DNA of 64,000 nucleotides, from positions 124,001-188,000 of the forward strand of contig CAZARN010000002.1 of assembly GCA_964487565.1 (NCBI GenBank), read 5' to 3'. A program made the translations under genes and the position numbers. The DNA is from Phil1 sp964487565. Its GTDB lineage: Bacteria; Bacillota; Clostridia; Christensenellales; CAG-138. Shown here in pieces: positions 8,559 through 17,259 of this stretch (within the stretch, counting starts at the first letter, position 1; the number at the start of each line of letters is the position of its first letter). The notes beneath the pieces were generated by a model, which worked only from the letters and a program-made list of their open reading frames with translations, did not search any database and was not told the origin of the DNA.

Positions 8559-10222
8559 TGAAAAAGATCTTCGCATCCACCGTGCTTGTGGCGGCGCTCG
8601 TGCTTGTGATAAGCTGCTGCGTTATAATGAGCGTGTTATATGCGCATTTCACGCAGGTCGAGGAGGACAGGCTGCGCGAGGAGCTTGCGATCGCGTCCAA
8701 CGGCGTTGAAAGCTGCGGCGGAGAATGGCTGCGCGGCCTCGATATCGAGGATTTTCGCATCACATGGATCGCGCACGACGGCACCGTGCTTTATGACAGC
8801 AAGACCGACCCCGCCGCCATGGGCAACCATCTTTATCGCGAGGAGGTGCAGGAAGCGCTTGCCTCGGGTACGGGCGAAAGCCGCCGCGCGTCCGAAACGC
8901 TTGCCGAAAAGACGCTTTACTGCGCCCGCCTTATCAGTGACGGCACAGTGCTTCGCATATCCGCCGCCCAAAGCAGCGTGCTGGCCCTTTCCATGGGCAT
9001 GCTTTTCCCGCTCTGCCTCATCCTTGCGGGCGCGCTCGTATTGTCGGCTTTTCTTGCGAAGCGCGTCGCCCGGCGCATCGTGCGGCCCCTGAACGAGCTT
9101 GATCTTGAAGACCCGCTCGCGAACGACGCATACGAGGAGCTTTCGCCCCTTCTCACGCGCATCGCCAAGCAGCACCGTCAGATCGACGCTCAGCTTCGTC
9201 AGCTCAAACGGCGGCAGGATGAATTCACGGCGATAACCGCTTCCATGAACGAAGGGCTCGTGCTGCTCAACGAAAAAGGAGCGATCGTAAGTATAAATCC
9301 CGCCGCGGCGACGCTTTTCGCGGCCGATCAGGACTGCGTCGGGCAGGATTTTCTGACCGTCGAGCGCAGCCGCGAGGTCGAACATGCCGTGGAGCAGGCG
9401 CTGCGCGCAGGTCACGCAGAAGCCTCGCTTTCAAGGGGCGGCCGGCAATATCAGCTTGACGCGAGCCGCATACGCTCCCTGGATAAAACCGCAGGCTGCG
9501 TTGTTCTCGCTTTCGACGTCACTGAAAAAGCCCTCGCCGAACAGCACAGACGCGAATTCACCGCCAACGTTTCTCACGAGCTGAAAACGCCTGTCCAGTC
9601 CATCATGGGCAGCGCGGAGCTGATGGAACAGGGCCTTGTCAAGCCCCAGGACATGCAGCGCTTCACCGGCCGCATACGCTGCGAGGCTGCGCGGATGGTG
9701 ACGCTCATCGACGACATTATCCGTCTTTCCGAGCTTGACGAGGGCGCGCCGTCCCCGAGCGAGCCTGTCGAACTTTTCACAGCCGTTTCAGCCGCGGCCG
9801 ACGCGCTTCGCGAAAAGGCCGAACTCGCCGGCGTAGCCCTCGGCGTTTCGGGCGAAAAGGCAACGGTACCGGGCGTTTCGCGACTGATAAACGAGATCGC
9901 TTTCAACCTTATAGACAACGCAATAAAATATAACCGCGCAAACGGCAGAGTGGATGTGCTCGTGCGAAAAACGCAGTGCGGCGCGGAGCTCGTCGTGTCC
10001 GACACGGGCATAGGCATCCCCCGTGAGCATCAAGACCGCGTGTTCGAACGGTTTTACAGGGTGGATAAAAGCCATTCCCGCGCAACGGGCGGCACCGGTC
10101 TCGGCCTGTCGATCGTCAAGCACGCAGCGGAAGCGCTGGGCGCGAAGACAGAGCTTCAAAGCACGCCCGGCGTCGGCACGGTCGTTACCGTGAAATTCCA
10201 GGCGCACATCCCCGGCGACTGA
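8555..10222 (+). CDS. phoR: Phosphate-responsive sensor histidine kinase PhoR
   Basis: 555 residues: N-terminal helix (5-28), extracytoplasmic sensor loop, second helix (about 143-168), HAMP-like linker, a PAS domain (about 225-325), H-box with His341 (NVSHELKTP), N-box (NLIDNAIKYN), G1 (DTGIGIP) and G2 (GGTGLGLSIV). It autophosphorylates and transfers phosphate to PhoP. The ATG at 8555 overlaps the phoP stop by 4 bp; a second ATG follows directly at 8558. It is the last gene of the operon, followed by a strong terminator. Confidence 0.95.
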   Translation: MMKKIFASTVLVAALVLVISCCVIMSVLYAHFTQVEEDRLREELAIASNGVESCGGEWLRGLDIEDFRITWIAHDGTVLYDSKTDPAAMGNHLYREEVQEALASGTGESRRASETLAEKTLYCARLISDGTVLRISAAQSSVLALSMGMLFPLCLILAGALVLSAFLAKRVARRIVRPLNELDLEDPLANDAYEELSPLLTRIAKQHRQIDAQLRQLKRRQDEFTAITASMNEGLVLLNEKGAIVSINPAAATLFAADQDCVGQDFLTVERSREVEHAVEQALRAGHAEASLSRGGRQYQLDASRIRSLDKTAGCVVLAFDVTEKALAEQHRREFTANVSHELKTPVQSIMGSAELMEQGLVKPQDMQRFTGRIRCEAARMVTLIDDIIRLSELDEGAPSPSEPVELFTAVSAAADALREKAELAGVALGVSGEKATVPGVSRLINEIAFNLIDNAIKYNRANGRVDVLVRKTQCGAELVVSDTGIGIPREHQDRVFERFYRVDKSHSRATGGTGLGLSIVKHAAEALGAKTELQSTPGVGTVVTVKFQAHIPGD

Positions 10223-10255
10223 GCGCGTGACCCGAACGCCCTTTCACAGATATAA

Positions 10256-10284
10256 AAAGCCCTCCGCCGAATGCGGGGGGCTTT
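10256..10284. terminator. Bidirectional terminator between phoR and asnS
   Basis: Stem AAAGCCCTCCGC (10256-10267) with GCGGGGGGCTTT (10273-10284), flanked by A- and T-rich sequence, lies between convergent phoR and asnS and can serve both. Confidence 0.75.
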
Positions 10285-10300
10285 AAGTATGTCGTTTGAT

Positions 10301-11683
10301 TTACATATCCATGCTGCCGGTGGTCCTCGGGAACGGCAGCACGTCGCGTATGTTGGCCATGCCCGTCACATACATTACCATTCGCTCGAAGCCAAGGCCG
10401 TAGCCCGCGTGCTTCACGCCGCCGAAACGGCGAAGGTCGAGATACCAGCCGTACTGCGATGCGTCCATATTGAGCTCCTCAATGCGGCGCATGAGCACGT
10501 CAAGACGCTCCTCACGCTGGCTGCCGCCGATGATCTCCCCAACGCCCGGCACGAGCAGATCCGCCGCGGCAACGGTTTTGCCGTCGTCGTTCACGCGCAT
10601 GTAGAAGGCCTTTATTTCCTTCGGATAATCCGTAACGAACACCGGCTTGTTGAATATCTGTTCGGTCAGATAGCGCTCATGCTCGGTTTGCAGGTCACAG
10701 CCCCAGTAAACCGGATACTTGAACTCCGCGCCCGATTTTTGCAGCAGCTCCACAGCCTTCGTATATGTTATGCGGCCGAAATCGCTGTTTGCGACGTTGT
10801 TGAGCCTGTCGACGAGGCCCTTATCGACGAAGCTGTTGAAGAAATCAAGCTCATCCGGGCATTTTTCCATCACGGCGCGGATGACGTACTTGACCATCGC
10901 TTCCGCAACATCCATATCGCCCGCGAGGTCGCAGAAGGCGATCTCCGGCTCAATCATCCAGAACTCGGCCGCATGGCGCGCGGTGAACGAATACTCTGCG
11001 CGGAAGGTCGGGCCGAAGGTGTATATGTCGCGGAAGGCGAGGGCGAAAGCCTCGCCGTAAAGCTGACCCGAAACGGTGAGGTTCGCTTCCCCGCCGAAAA
11101 AGTCCTTTGAGGTATCCACCTTGCCGTCGTCGGTTTTTGGCAGATCGTTGAGGTCGAGCGTCGTCACGCGGAACATCTCGCCCGCGCCTTCGCAATCGGA
11201 CGGGGTTATGAGCGGCGTGTGGACATAAACAAAGCCGCGCTCCTCAAAAAAGCGGTGTATCGCCTGGGCGACAACGCTCCTCACGCGAAACGTCGCCTGA
11301 AATATGTTGGCCCTCGGGCGCAGATGCTGTATTGTGCGCATATACTCAAGCGTATGACGCTTCTTTTGCAGGGGATAGTCCGCGTCGCACGCACCCAGAA
11401 GCGCGATGCTCTCAGCCTTGATCTCAAACGGCTGCGGCATGTCCGGAGTGAGCACAAGCTCGCCCGCGACCTGTATCGCAGCGCCGGTATTGAAGTTCTT
11501 TGCGGTCTCGGCGTCCGTATTCTCCGGTTCGTAAACGATCTGAACGGTTTTGAAGGAAGAGCCGTCCGTAAGCTCGATGAAGCCCACGTTCTTGCTCTCG
11601 CGGACGGTCTTTATCCAGCCCGACACGTCCACATGGCCCTTGTGCGCCTCCGGCGCCCTCACGAGTTCGCAAAGTCTTGTCAT
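10301..11683 (-). CDS. asnS: Asparaginyl-tRNA synthetase
   Basis: 460 residues, the normal length. N-terminal OB anticodon-binding domain (GWIKTVRESKNVGFIELTDGS), then the class II core: motif 1 region (GFVYVHTPLIT), motif 2 (GPTFRAE...RHAAEFWMIEPE) and motif 3 (GLGFERMVMYVTG). The motif 2 loop reads EYSFTARH rather than the frequent ENSNTSRH, a family-level variation. It charges tRNA-Asn. GGGAGG precedes the ATG, and a consensus promoter lies about 45 bp upstream. Its presence suggests direct Asn-tRNA charging rather than only transamidation. Confidence 0.96.
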   Translation of the reverse strand: MTRLCELVRAPEAHKGHVDVSGWIKTVRESKNVGFIELTDGSSFKTVQIVYEPENTDAETAKNFNTGAAIQVAGELVLTPDMPQPFEIKAESIALLGACDADYPLQKKRHTLEYMRTIQHLRPRANIFQATFRVRSVVAQAIHRFFEERGFVYVHTPLITPSDCEGAGEMFRVTTLDLNDLPKTDDGKVDTSKDFFGGEANLTVSGQLYGEAFALAFRDIYTFGPTFRAEYSFTARHAAEFWMIEPEIAFCDLAGDMDVAEAMVKYVIRAVMEKCPDELDFFNSFVDKGLVDRLNNVANSDFGRITYTKAVELLQKSGAEFKYPVYWGCDLQTEHERYLTEQIFNKPVFVTDYPKEIKAFYMRVNDDGKTVAAADLLVPGVGEIIGGSQREERLDVLMRRIEELNMDASQYGWYLDLRRFGGVKHAGYGLGFERMVMYVTGMANIRDVLPFPRTTGSMDM

Positions 11684-11724
11684 ATAATAATCCTCCCGGA
11701 AAATAATGCTCGCATTATCGTTGA

Positions 11725-11753
11725 ATTATAGCCCAAACCCGCATCCTTGGCAA
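11725..11753 (-). promoter_or_regulatory. Promoter of asnS
   Basis: On minus: TTGCCA (11753-11748), 17 bp, TATAAT (11730-11725). Confidence 0.75.
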
Positions 11754-11797
11754 GGGTCGCGCATATATTTAACGCACCATGCCTCGGAGGTCACATT

Positions 11798-12403
11798 ATG
11801 TATTATTCGCCTGTACCCACACTTGTCATCCGCGCGGACACGCTTTCGCTCGTTTGCATAAACGGCGCGCTTGCGGGCGAATGCTCCGCGTCGGCGCATC
11901 TATCGGTGCCCGTTTCGGACAACGGGAGCTATTATATCACCGTTTCGCCGCTTTTCGGCGCATGGCGAAGCATAACGCGCAAGCTCACCCTTGTGCGCGG
12001 GGATGTTGACGACGATCTTTCCGATGATGTTGCCGTTTGCATATGGCCCGGCGGCGTGATCGATATGATGCTCTACACCGGCGCCTATATCGACTGTGAC
12101 GGCGCGGATGATACCGAACCCGTCACGAAGGAGCTTGCGCTTGCGCTCGCCTTCGCGCAGGCGGTGCGCTGTGAAAACGAATCAGGCGCGATGGCGCTCC
12201 TCGTGCCGGCGCTTGCCGAAAAGCTTTCGTTTGGCAAAATAAGCGAATTTCTTGGCGAGTTCGCGGATGAGCGCGCGCCGTTTTCCGACAGATCGGGCGC
12301 AACGATCGGGCTGATATCATACCCTTCCGGCTCCGTCTCGCACGCGCGTCTGTTTGAGCTTGAATATGACGACGGTCTGATATCCAACGTTAAAGAGGTG
12401 TGA
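11798..12403 (+). CDS. Hypothetical protein, beta-rich
   Basis: 201 residues from the ATG at 11798, which has GGAGG 7 nt upstream; the in-frame codon at 11747 lies in the asnS promoter and is not used. The sequence alternates hydrophobic strands with Asp-rich turns (DVDDDLSDD) in the first half and is helical in the middle. No signal peptide, membrane helix or recognisable catalytic motif. I do not recognise the family. It ends 3 bp before the convergent glycerate-kinase-like gene. Codon use matches its neighbours. Confidence 0.75.
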   Translation: MYYSPVPTLVIRADTLSLVCINGALAGECSASAHLSVPVSDNGSYYITVSPLFGAWRSITRKLTLVRGDVDDDLSDDVAVCIWPGGVIDMMLYTGAYIDCDGADDTEPVTKELALALAFAQAVRCENESGAMALLVPALAEKLSFGKISEFLGEFADERAPFSDRSGATIGLISYPSGSVSHARLFELEYDDGLISNVKEV

Positions 12404-12406
12404 TCC

Positions 12407-13957
12407 TCAGCTCCCGCGCTTCTCCTTCCAGCTTTCAAGCTGCATCCTGACGAACGATTTCTGCCGGGGTTTTTTCGGCGCGCCAATCTTTTCCACATCG
12501 CGGCCGATCCTGATGAGGCGGAACATATCGTCGGCGGCGCGGCCGAAGCGGGCCATCTCATCCTCCCTGTTCTCCGATGAAGCGTAATACATCACGCCCG
12601 GCCCATCAAGCGCATTTTCACGCTCCGCGCCTCCGCTTTGCGTTATCACCGCAACCGGTATGCGCAGCGCCTTGCACCGCCTGATTATTGAGGGCACCGC
12701 GCGGCCTTCCACCGTGGTCTTATCGTCGAGGGAGCTGCACCCGGTCACCACCAGCGCAACGCCCTTCAAAAGCTTTTCAAAGCCCATCGCGTCAAGCACG
12801 CAGTCATATGACGCAGAATATTCTCCTCCCGTAAGCGCCGCAAGAACGCCTGCCGCTCCCTTGTCGCAATCGACAGGGCGCGCGAGCGCGTTCGAGAGCA
12901 CCTTTGCAAAATTCTCCTCTTCCTTCGAGACGCAAAGGCTCCTGCCGGCCGCGTCAGAGATCACGATACGCGCTTCCGCAAGCGCGGGCAGAAGGAATTC
13001 CGCGTCCGCAGAAGCCACGCGCATAAGCTCCTCCCTTGAACCGGAAAGCTCCGCGCCCTCCCCGTCGAAGAACTTCACGCCGAGGGCGCGCGCCAGCCCG
13101 AAGCCGCAGTCGGCAAGCTTTGCGTCATGCACTCCGATGATGATGCTGCGAAGCCCCTCATCCAGCGCGCGGCGGATAAGCTCGCCCACCCCGCGCGAGG
13201 ATACCGTCCCGGCATACTCCCCGTCAGGCAGCGCCTCGGCAGTCTCGATGGCGGCCGTTTTGCCGTGCAGCACGGCATACCGCGCGCGCAGCTTTCCCGT
13301 GCCGTCGGGCGAGGTGATATCGACCGTGCGCAGCGTGCCGTCGCAGGCGGTCGCAATCGCGCGCGCAAAGCCGCGTCCGCCGTAATTGACGGGCGCCGGT
13401 ACCAGCTTTACGCCCTGAAAATGCTTTCTTGCGGCAAGGGTAACAAGCTTCACCGCGTCGGCCGAAGTCATCCTGTCCGAAAAATCCTCCGGCGCGGCAA
13501 GCAGCTTTATGCCCTTGCCGACCGGGGAACGCTTGCCGCGTTTTTTCGGCACGGTAAGCCCGTCAAGCGTGCCGTCGCCGCCTTGCACACGGCCGTTCTT
13601 CATCACGGTGCCGTAACATGTGAGGCCTTCGACACGCGCAAGGCGGTTGTTCTCTATATAGGGGCTCGAGTGTGTAAGATACATGTTTATCGCGGCGTCG
13701 GAGTCTATCGCCTCAAACACGCGGCGCATGGTCTTTATCTTCCCGCCCATTATCACCGCGAGGAAGATATCCCCGCCGTCCTGCGAGCCGGCTTCCTGAT
13801 GCAGCGGATCGCTGCCGCCGAAAAGCTGAAGCCCTTCAAGCTCCGAAAGGGTCAGGACGGAGAACACCTCTTCATAGACCCTGCGTGCAAATTCTTTTTC
13901 GGGCAGCTCCGCCATCGCCGCGATGCGTATGCCCAGCGCGAATTTAACAAGCTGCAT
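12407..13957 (-). CDS. Glycerate-kinase-like protein with degenerate motifs and N-terminal extension
   Basis: 516 residues. From about residue 150 the protein follows the glycerate 2-kinase (GlxK) fold: a degenerate start motif (APEDFSDRMTSADA), the VPxADGGEGT position (here VPAPVNYGGRG, 186-196), the tyrosine/glycine stretch (SSRGVGELIRRALDEG, 253-268), the GGSATNDGGAG position (here HDAKLADCGFG) and the GEGRLD position (here GCSSLDD). Key glycines and acids of the enzymes are replaced, so kinase activity is doubtful. Residues 1-150 are an extra domain that I do not recognise. The gene starts with a 1-bp overlap (TGATG) with ahcY, so the two are translationally coupled. Function unknown; possibly a ligand-binding regulator. 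Confidence 0.75.
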   Translation of the reverse strand: MQLVKFALGIRIAAMAELPEKEFARRVYEEVFSVLTLSELEGLQLFGGSDPLHQEAGSQDGGDIFLAVIMGGKIKTMRRVFEAIDSDAAINMYLTHSSPYIENNRLARVEGLTCYGTVMKNGRVQGGDGTLDGLTVPKKRGKRSPVGKGIKLLAAPEDFSDRMTSADAVKLVTLAARKHFQGVKLVPAPVNYGGRGFARAIATACDGTLRTVDITSPDGTGKLRARYAVLHGKTAAIETAEALPDGEYAGTVSSRGVGELIRRALDEGLRSIIIGVHDAKLADCGFGLARALGVKFFDGEGAELSGSREELMRVASADAEFLLPALAEARIVISDAAGRSLCVSKEEENFAKVLSNALARPVDCDKGAAGVLAALTGGEYSASYDCVLDAMGFEKLLKGVALVVTGCSSLDDKTTVEGRAVPSIIRRCKALRIPVAVITQSGGAERENALDGPGVMYYASSENREDEMARFGRAADDMFRLIRIGRDVEKIGAPKKPRQKSFVRMQLESWKEKRGS

Positions 13958-15198
13958 CAGAATTCGCCTTTCATATAGCTTTCCTGTTCCTGCGTCAGAA
14001 CGTCGAGGCCGAGGCCCATTGCGCGAAGCTTTATCATCGCGACCTCGCGGTCTATCTCGTCCGGAACGTTATAAAGCCCCGGCGCAAGCGTTTTCCCGTG
14101 CTCGGCGATATACTTTGCCGAAAGCGTCTGTATCGCGAAGGAAAGATCCATTATGTCCGCGGGATGCCCGTTGCCGGCGACGATGTTGACGAGTCTGCCG
14201 TCCGCCATGACGTTTATCACCCGCCCGTCCGCAAGATAATACCCGTCGATGAAGGGTTTGCGCTGCTCGATCCTGACGGCCATGCCGCGAAGATCGGGCT
14301 TGGAGAATTCCACATCGAAATGCCCCGCGTTGGCGACGATCGCGTTGTTCTTCATCCTCTCGAAATGCCTTCGCGTTATAACGTCCTTGCAGCCTGTCGC
14401 GGTTATGAATATATCGCCAAGCGGCGCCGCGTCGTCCATCCTCATCACGCGATAGCCCTCCATCGCGGCTTCGAGCGCGCGATACGGATCCACCTCGGTC
14501 ACGATAACGTTCGCGCCGAGGCCCTTCGCGCGTTTGGCGATGCCGCTTGAGCAGAAGCCGTAGCCCGCCACAACCACCGTGCGGCCGGACACCATGTTGT
14601 TGGTCGTATACATTATCGCATCCCATACGGATTGGCCCGTACCGTGGATGTTGTCGAAAAGATGCTTGCAGTTCGCGTCGTTCACGGCCATCATCGGGAA
14701 GGGGAGCCTTCCCGCCGCGGCGCGCGCGCGCAGGCGGTGGATGCCCGTTGTTGTCTCCTCGCAGCCGCCGATCAGATTTTTTGCATATTCCGGATGCTCC
14801 TCCGTGAGCATCGTCACAAATTCTCCGCCGTCGTCGATTATGATGTGCGGACAGAATTCAAGCGTCTTTCTGATGTGCTCGCGGTACTCCGCGTCCGTCG
14901 CATTGAACCAGGCGTTGACCTCCATGCCCTGCTCATAGAGCGCGGCGCAGATATCGTCCTTTGTCGAAAGCGGGTTTGAACCGGTCACGGCGACGTCCGC
15001 CCCCGCCGCGCGCAGCAGCAGCGCAAGATACGCGGTTTTCGCCTCAAGGTGGACGCTCACGCTCACGCGAAGTCCGGCAAACGGTTTTTCCTCAGCAAAG
15101 CGTTCCTCGAGCGTGCGCATCACGGGCATGAATTCCCTCACCCAAGCGATGCGTTGTTTGCCCAAAGGTGCAAGTGAAGCGTCTCTGATCGTACTCAT
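13957..15198 (-). CDS. ahcY: S-adenosylhomocysteine (or S-inosylhomocysteine) hydrolase
   Basis: 413 residues. Catalytic set by alignment to known enzymes: IDDGG (121-125), EETTTG (147-152), Lys178 and Asp182-Asn183 (KHLFDN), then the NAD site GYGFCSSG (212-219) and the C-terminal GHPADIMDLSFA motif. The substrate region reads HLEAKTA (50-56), as in Thermotoga/archaeal forms, instead of the HMTVETA of mammalian enzymes. It splits SAH (or its deaminated form) to homocysteine and a nucleoside. The ATG at 15198 has GGAGGA upstream; an in-frame extension to 15483 crosses its promoter and the divergent mtaD gene and is rejected. Confidence 0.93.
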   Translation of the reverse strand: MSTIRDASLAPLGKQRIAWVREFMPVMRTLEERFAEEKPFAGLRVSVSVHLEAKTAYLALLLRAAGADVAVTGSNPLSTKDDICAALYEQGMEVNAWFNATDAEYREHIRKTLEFCPHIIIDDGGEFVTMLTEEHPEYAKNLIGGCEETTTGIHRLRARAAAGRLPFPMMAVNDANCKHLFDNIHGTGQSVWDAIMYTTNNMVSGRTVVVAGYGFCSSGIAKRAKGLGANVIVTEVDPYRALEAAMEGYRVMRMDDAAPLGDIFITATGCKDVITRRHFERMKNNAIVANAGHFDVEFSKPDLRGMAVRIEQRKPFIDGYYLADGRVINVMADGRLVNIVAGNGHPADIMDLSFAIQTLSAKYIAEHGKTLAPGLYNVPDEIDREVAMIKLRAMGLGLDVLTQEQESYMKGEF

Positions 15199-15231
15199 GA
15201 TATTCCTCCGTATTCTGCTTGTATCAGCCTG

Positions 15232-15260
15232 ATTATATACCGCTGTACGGCTATGGTCAA
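15232..15260 (-). promoter_or_regulatory. Promoter of ahcY
   Basis: On minus: TTGACC (15260-15255), 17 bp, TATAAT (15237-15232). Its -35 overlaps the -35 of the divergent mtaD promoter. Confidence 0.75.
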
Positions 15261-15282
15261 ACGGATGAATTTGCTGTATTAT
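15254..15282 (+). promoter_or_regulatory. Promoter of mtaD, apparently leaderless
   Basis: TGGTCA (15254-15259), 17 bp, TATTAT (15277-15282), with the ATG only 6 nt after the -10. No Shine-Dalgarno is present. Confidence 0.55.
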
Positions 15283-15288
15283 ATCAAC

Positions 15289-16596
15289 ATGGATATTTTG
15301 TTTGAAAACGCATCCGTCCTTACCATGTGCGACGAGCGTCCGGTCATCCGCGGCGCGTTTGTCGGCGTTACGGACGGCTTCATAACCCTTGTGAGCGACG
15401 AGCGGCCGCGCGAAAGCGCCCGCCGCGTGATCGACTGCCGCGGCGACATACTTATGCCCGGCCTCGTCAATGCGCACGCGCACACGGCGATGTGCATAAT
15501 GCGCGGATACGCGGATGACTATGCGCTGCAGCCGTGGCTGTTTGAAAAGGTATTCCCCGTGGAGGCGCGCCTCACGAATGAAGCCATAACAGCCGGGGCA
15601 AGGCTCGGCTTTGCCGAAATGATCGCTTCCGGCACAACATCCGCAAGCGATATGTATTTCCGCCAGCCCGCCGTCGCGCGGCTTGCGCTTGAGGTGGGCT
15701 TCCGCGTTTCGCTCTCAAACGGCATCGTCGCCATGGGCGGCAGGCTCGACCCGAACGACCGCGCATTCACGGAGCTTGACGAGCTTATACGCGATTTCCA
15801 CGGGCGCGGAGACGGACTCGTGCGCGCGGACGCATCCATCCACGCCGAATACACGAGCTTTCCCGAAGCATGGCACAGGGAAACGGAGCTTGCGCTTGAG
15901 CATGGTCTGGTGCTGCACGTTCACCTTTCGGAAACCAAAAAGGAACATGAGGAGTGCATAGCCCGTTACGGCAGAACGCCCGCGCGCGTGTTTTATGACG
16001 AAGGGGTGTTCCGCGCGAAGACCCTCGCCGCGCACTGCGTGCATGTCACGGATGAGGATATTGACATATTGGCCGATAACGGCGTTTCCGCCGTCCATAA
16101 CCCCGTGTCGAACCTCAAGCTCGGCAGCGGCGTTGCGCCGGTATGCGCTATGCTCGCGCGCGGCGTGAACGTGGCGCTTGGCACGGACGGCTGCTGCTCC
16201 AACAATTCGCACGACCTTTTTGAGGAGATAAAGCTCGCGGCGCTTTTGGCGAAGGGTACTTCGCTCGACCCCACGAAGCTGCCCGCTTATGAGGCGATAA
16301 AGCTTGCAACCGTAAACGGCGCGCGGGCGCAGGGCCGCGATGGGCAAACAGGACAGGTCAAAGAGGGGCTTCAGGCCGACCTCATCCTCATCGGCACGCA
16401 CAAGCCTTCCATGCAGCCCTATTATTCCGAGGCCTCGGCCGTCGCCTATGCGGCGAGAGGCTCGGACGTGCGCCTGACGATGATAAAAGGAAAAATACTC
16501 TATGAGAACGGCGAGTTCACGACAATAGACATCGAACGCGCACTGCATGACGTGCAAAGCGTCGCCGTGCCCGTCGTCAAAGGAGAAAAGCAATGA
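15289..16596 (+). CDS. mtaD: 5'-methylthioadenosine/S-adenosylhomocysteine deaminase
   Basis: 435 residues of the amidohydrolase superfamily. Metal ligands: HxH in NAHAHTAM (63/65), later HVHLSETKKE, AAHCVHVTDED and GTDGCCSNNSHDL with the metal Asp. These are the motifs of the TM0936-type MTA/SAH deaminases. It converts SAH or methylthioadenosine to the inosyl derivative plus ammonia. The ATG at 15289 fits the family N-terminus; the in-frame ATG at 15253 lies in the promoter. The last bases overlap the HD gene (ATGA, 16593-16596). The divergent ahcY neighbour points to a joint SAH route. Confidence 0.92.
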   Translation: MDILFENASVLTMCDERPVIRGAFVGVTDGFITLVSDERPRESARRVIDCRGDILMPGLVNAHAHTAMCIMRGYADDYALQPWLFEKVFPVEARLTNEAITAGARLGFAEMIASGTTSASDMYFRQPAVARLALEVGFRVSLSNGIVAMGGRLDPNDRAFTELDELIRDFHGRGDGLVRADASIHAEYTSFPEAWHRETELALEHGLVLHVHLSETKKEHEECIARYGRTPARVFYDEGVFRAKTLAAHCVHVTDEDIDILADNGVSAVHNPVSNLKLGSGVAPVCAMLARGVNVALGTDGCCSNNSHDLFEEIKLAALLAKGTSLDPTKLPAYEAIKLATVNGARAQGRDGQTGQVKEGLQADLILIGTHKPSMQPYYSEASAVAYAARGSDVRLTMIKGKILYENGEFTTIDIERALHDVQSVAVPVVKGEKQ

Positions 16597-17252
16597 TAAC
16601 ATTCGAACAGATAAAGGCCGATCCCTCCATCAAAACCTATATTAAAGAGGCGGATGCTTCCCTGGGCGCGCTCGGCTTCACGGAGCACAGTTTCGCGCAT
16701 GTGGGCAAGGTGGCGGAAACCGCAAAATACATACTGCTCACCATGGGTTATGACGAGCGTGAGGCGGAGCTTGCCGAGATCGCGGGCTATCTGCATGATA
16801 TCGGCAACATCGTGAACCGCACGGATCACGCGCTCAGCGGCGCGGTCATGGCCTTTCGCATACTCGACAGGCTCGGCGGCGATCCCGCCGACATCGCGCG
16901 CATAATCGCTGCCATAGGCAACCACGACGAGGGCACGGCCGAGCCCGTGAACCCGATCGCCGCGGCGCTCATCCTCGCGGATAAAACCGACGTGCGCTAT
17001 ACGCGCGTGCGCGAACAGGATCCGGCAAACTTCGACATACACGACCGCGTCAATTTCGCCGTGCGGGAAAGCGCTGTCACCATCGATAAAAGCGCCATGA
17101 GCATAACCCTGTCCATGACGATCGACACGAAGTATTGCTCCGTGATGGATTATTTCGAGATCTTTCTCGGGCGGATGCTGCTTTGCCGCAGGGCGGCGGA
17201 ATATCTCGGACTTTTCTTCCGCCTTGTGATAAACGGCCAGCAGCTTTTATAA
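16593..17252 (+). CDS. HD-domain phosphohydrolase
   Basis: 219 residues. HD motifs: His36 (HSFAHV), the diagnostic HD pair at 68-69 (YLHDIGN), a second His after (RTDHALSG) and a distal NHDEG, then LADKTDVRY with the closing Asp. This arrangement is that of metal-dependent HD phosphohydrolases acting on nucleotides or phosphorylated metabolites. The substrate is not visible. Start has AGGAG upstream and overlaps mtaD by 4 bp, so it may act on a product of that pathway, which is inference. The stop overlaps the -10 box of the next gene. Confidence 0.85.
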   Translation: MITFEQIKADPSIKTYIKEADASLGALGFTEHSFAHVGKVAETAKYILLTMGYDEREAELAEIAGYLHDIGNIVNRTDHALSGAVMAFRILDRLGGDPADIARIIAAIGNHDEGTAEPVNPIAAALILADKTDVRYTRVREQDPANFDIHDRVNFAVRESAVTIDKSAMSITLSMTIDTKYCSVMDYFEIFLGRMLLCRRAAEYLGLFFRLVINGQQLL

Positions 17253-17253
17253 T
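17224..17253 (+). promoter_or_regulatory. Promoter of the papain-like gene, apparently leaderless
   Basis: TTGTGA (17224-17229), 18 bp, TATAAT (17248-17253), 6 nt, ATG at 17260. The -10 overlaps the stop codon of the preceding gene. Confidence 0.6.
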
Positions 17254-17259
17254 ACCGCC

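Noticed and set aside
10271..11110. Plus-strand 279-residue frame
   Set aside because: Antisense to asnS and without a ribosome binding site or recognisable motif.
15253..15288. Upstream ATG at 15253 as the mtaD start
   Set aside because: It has no Shine-Dalgarno and lies in the -35/-10 region; the family N-terminus begins at 15289.
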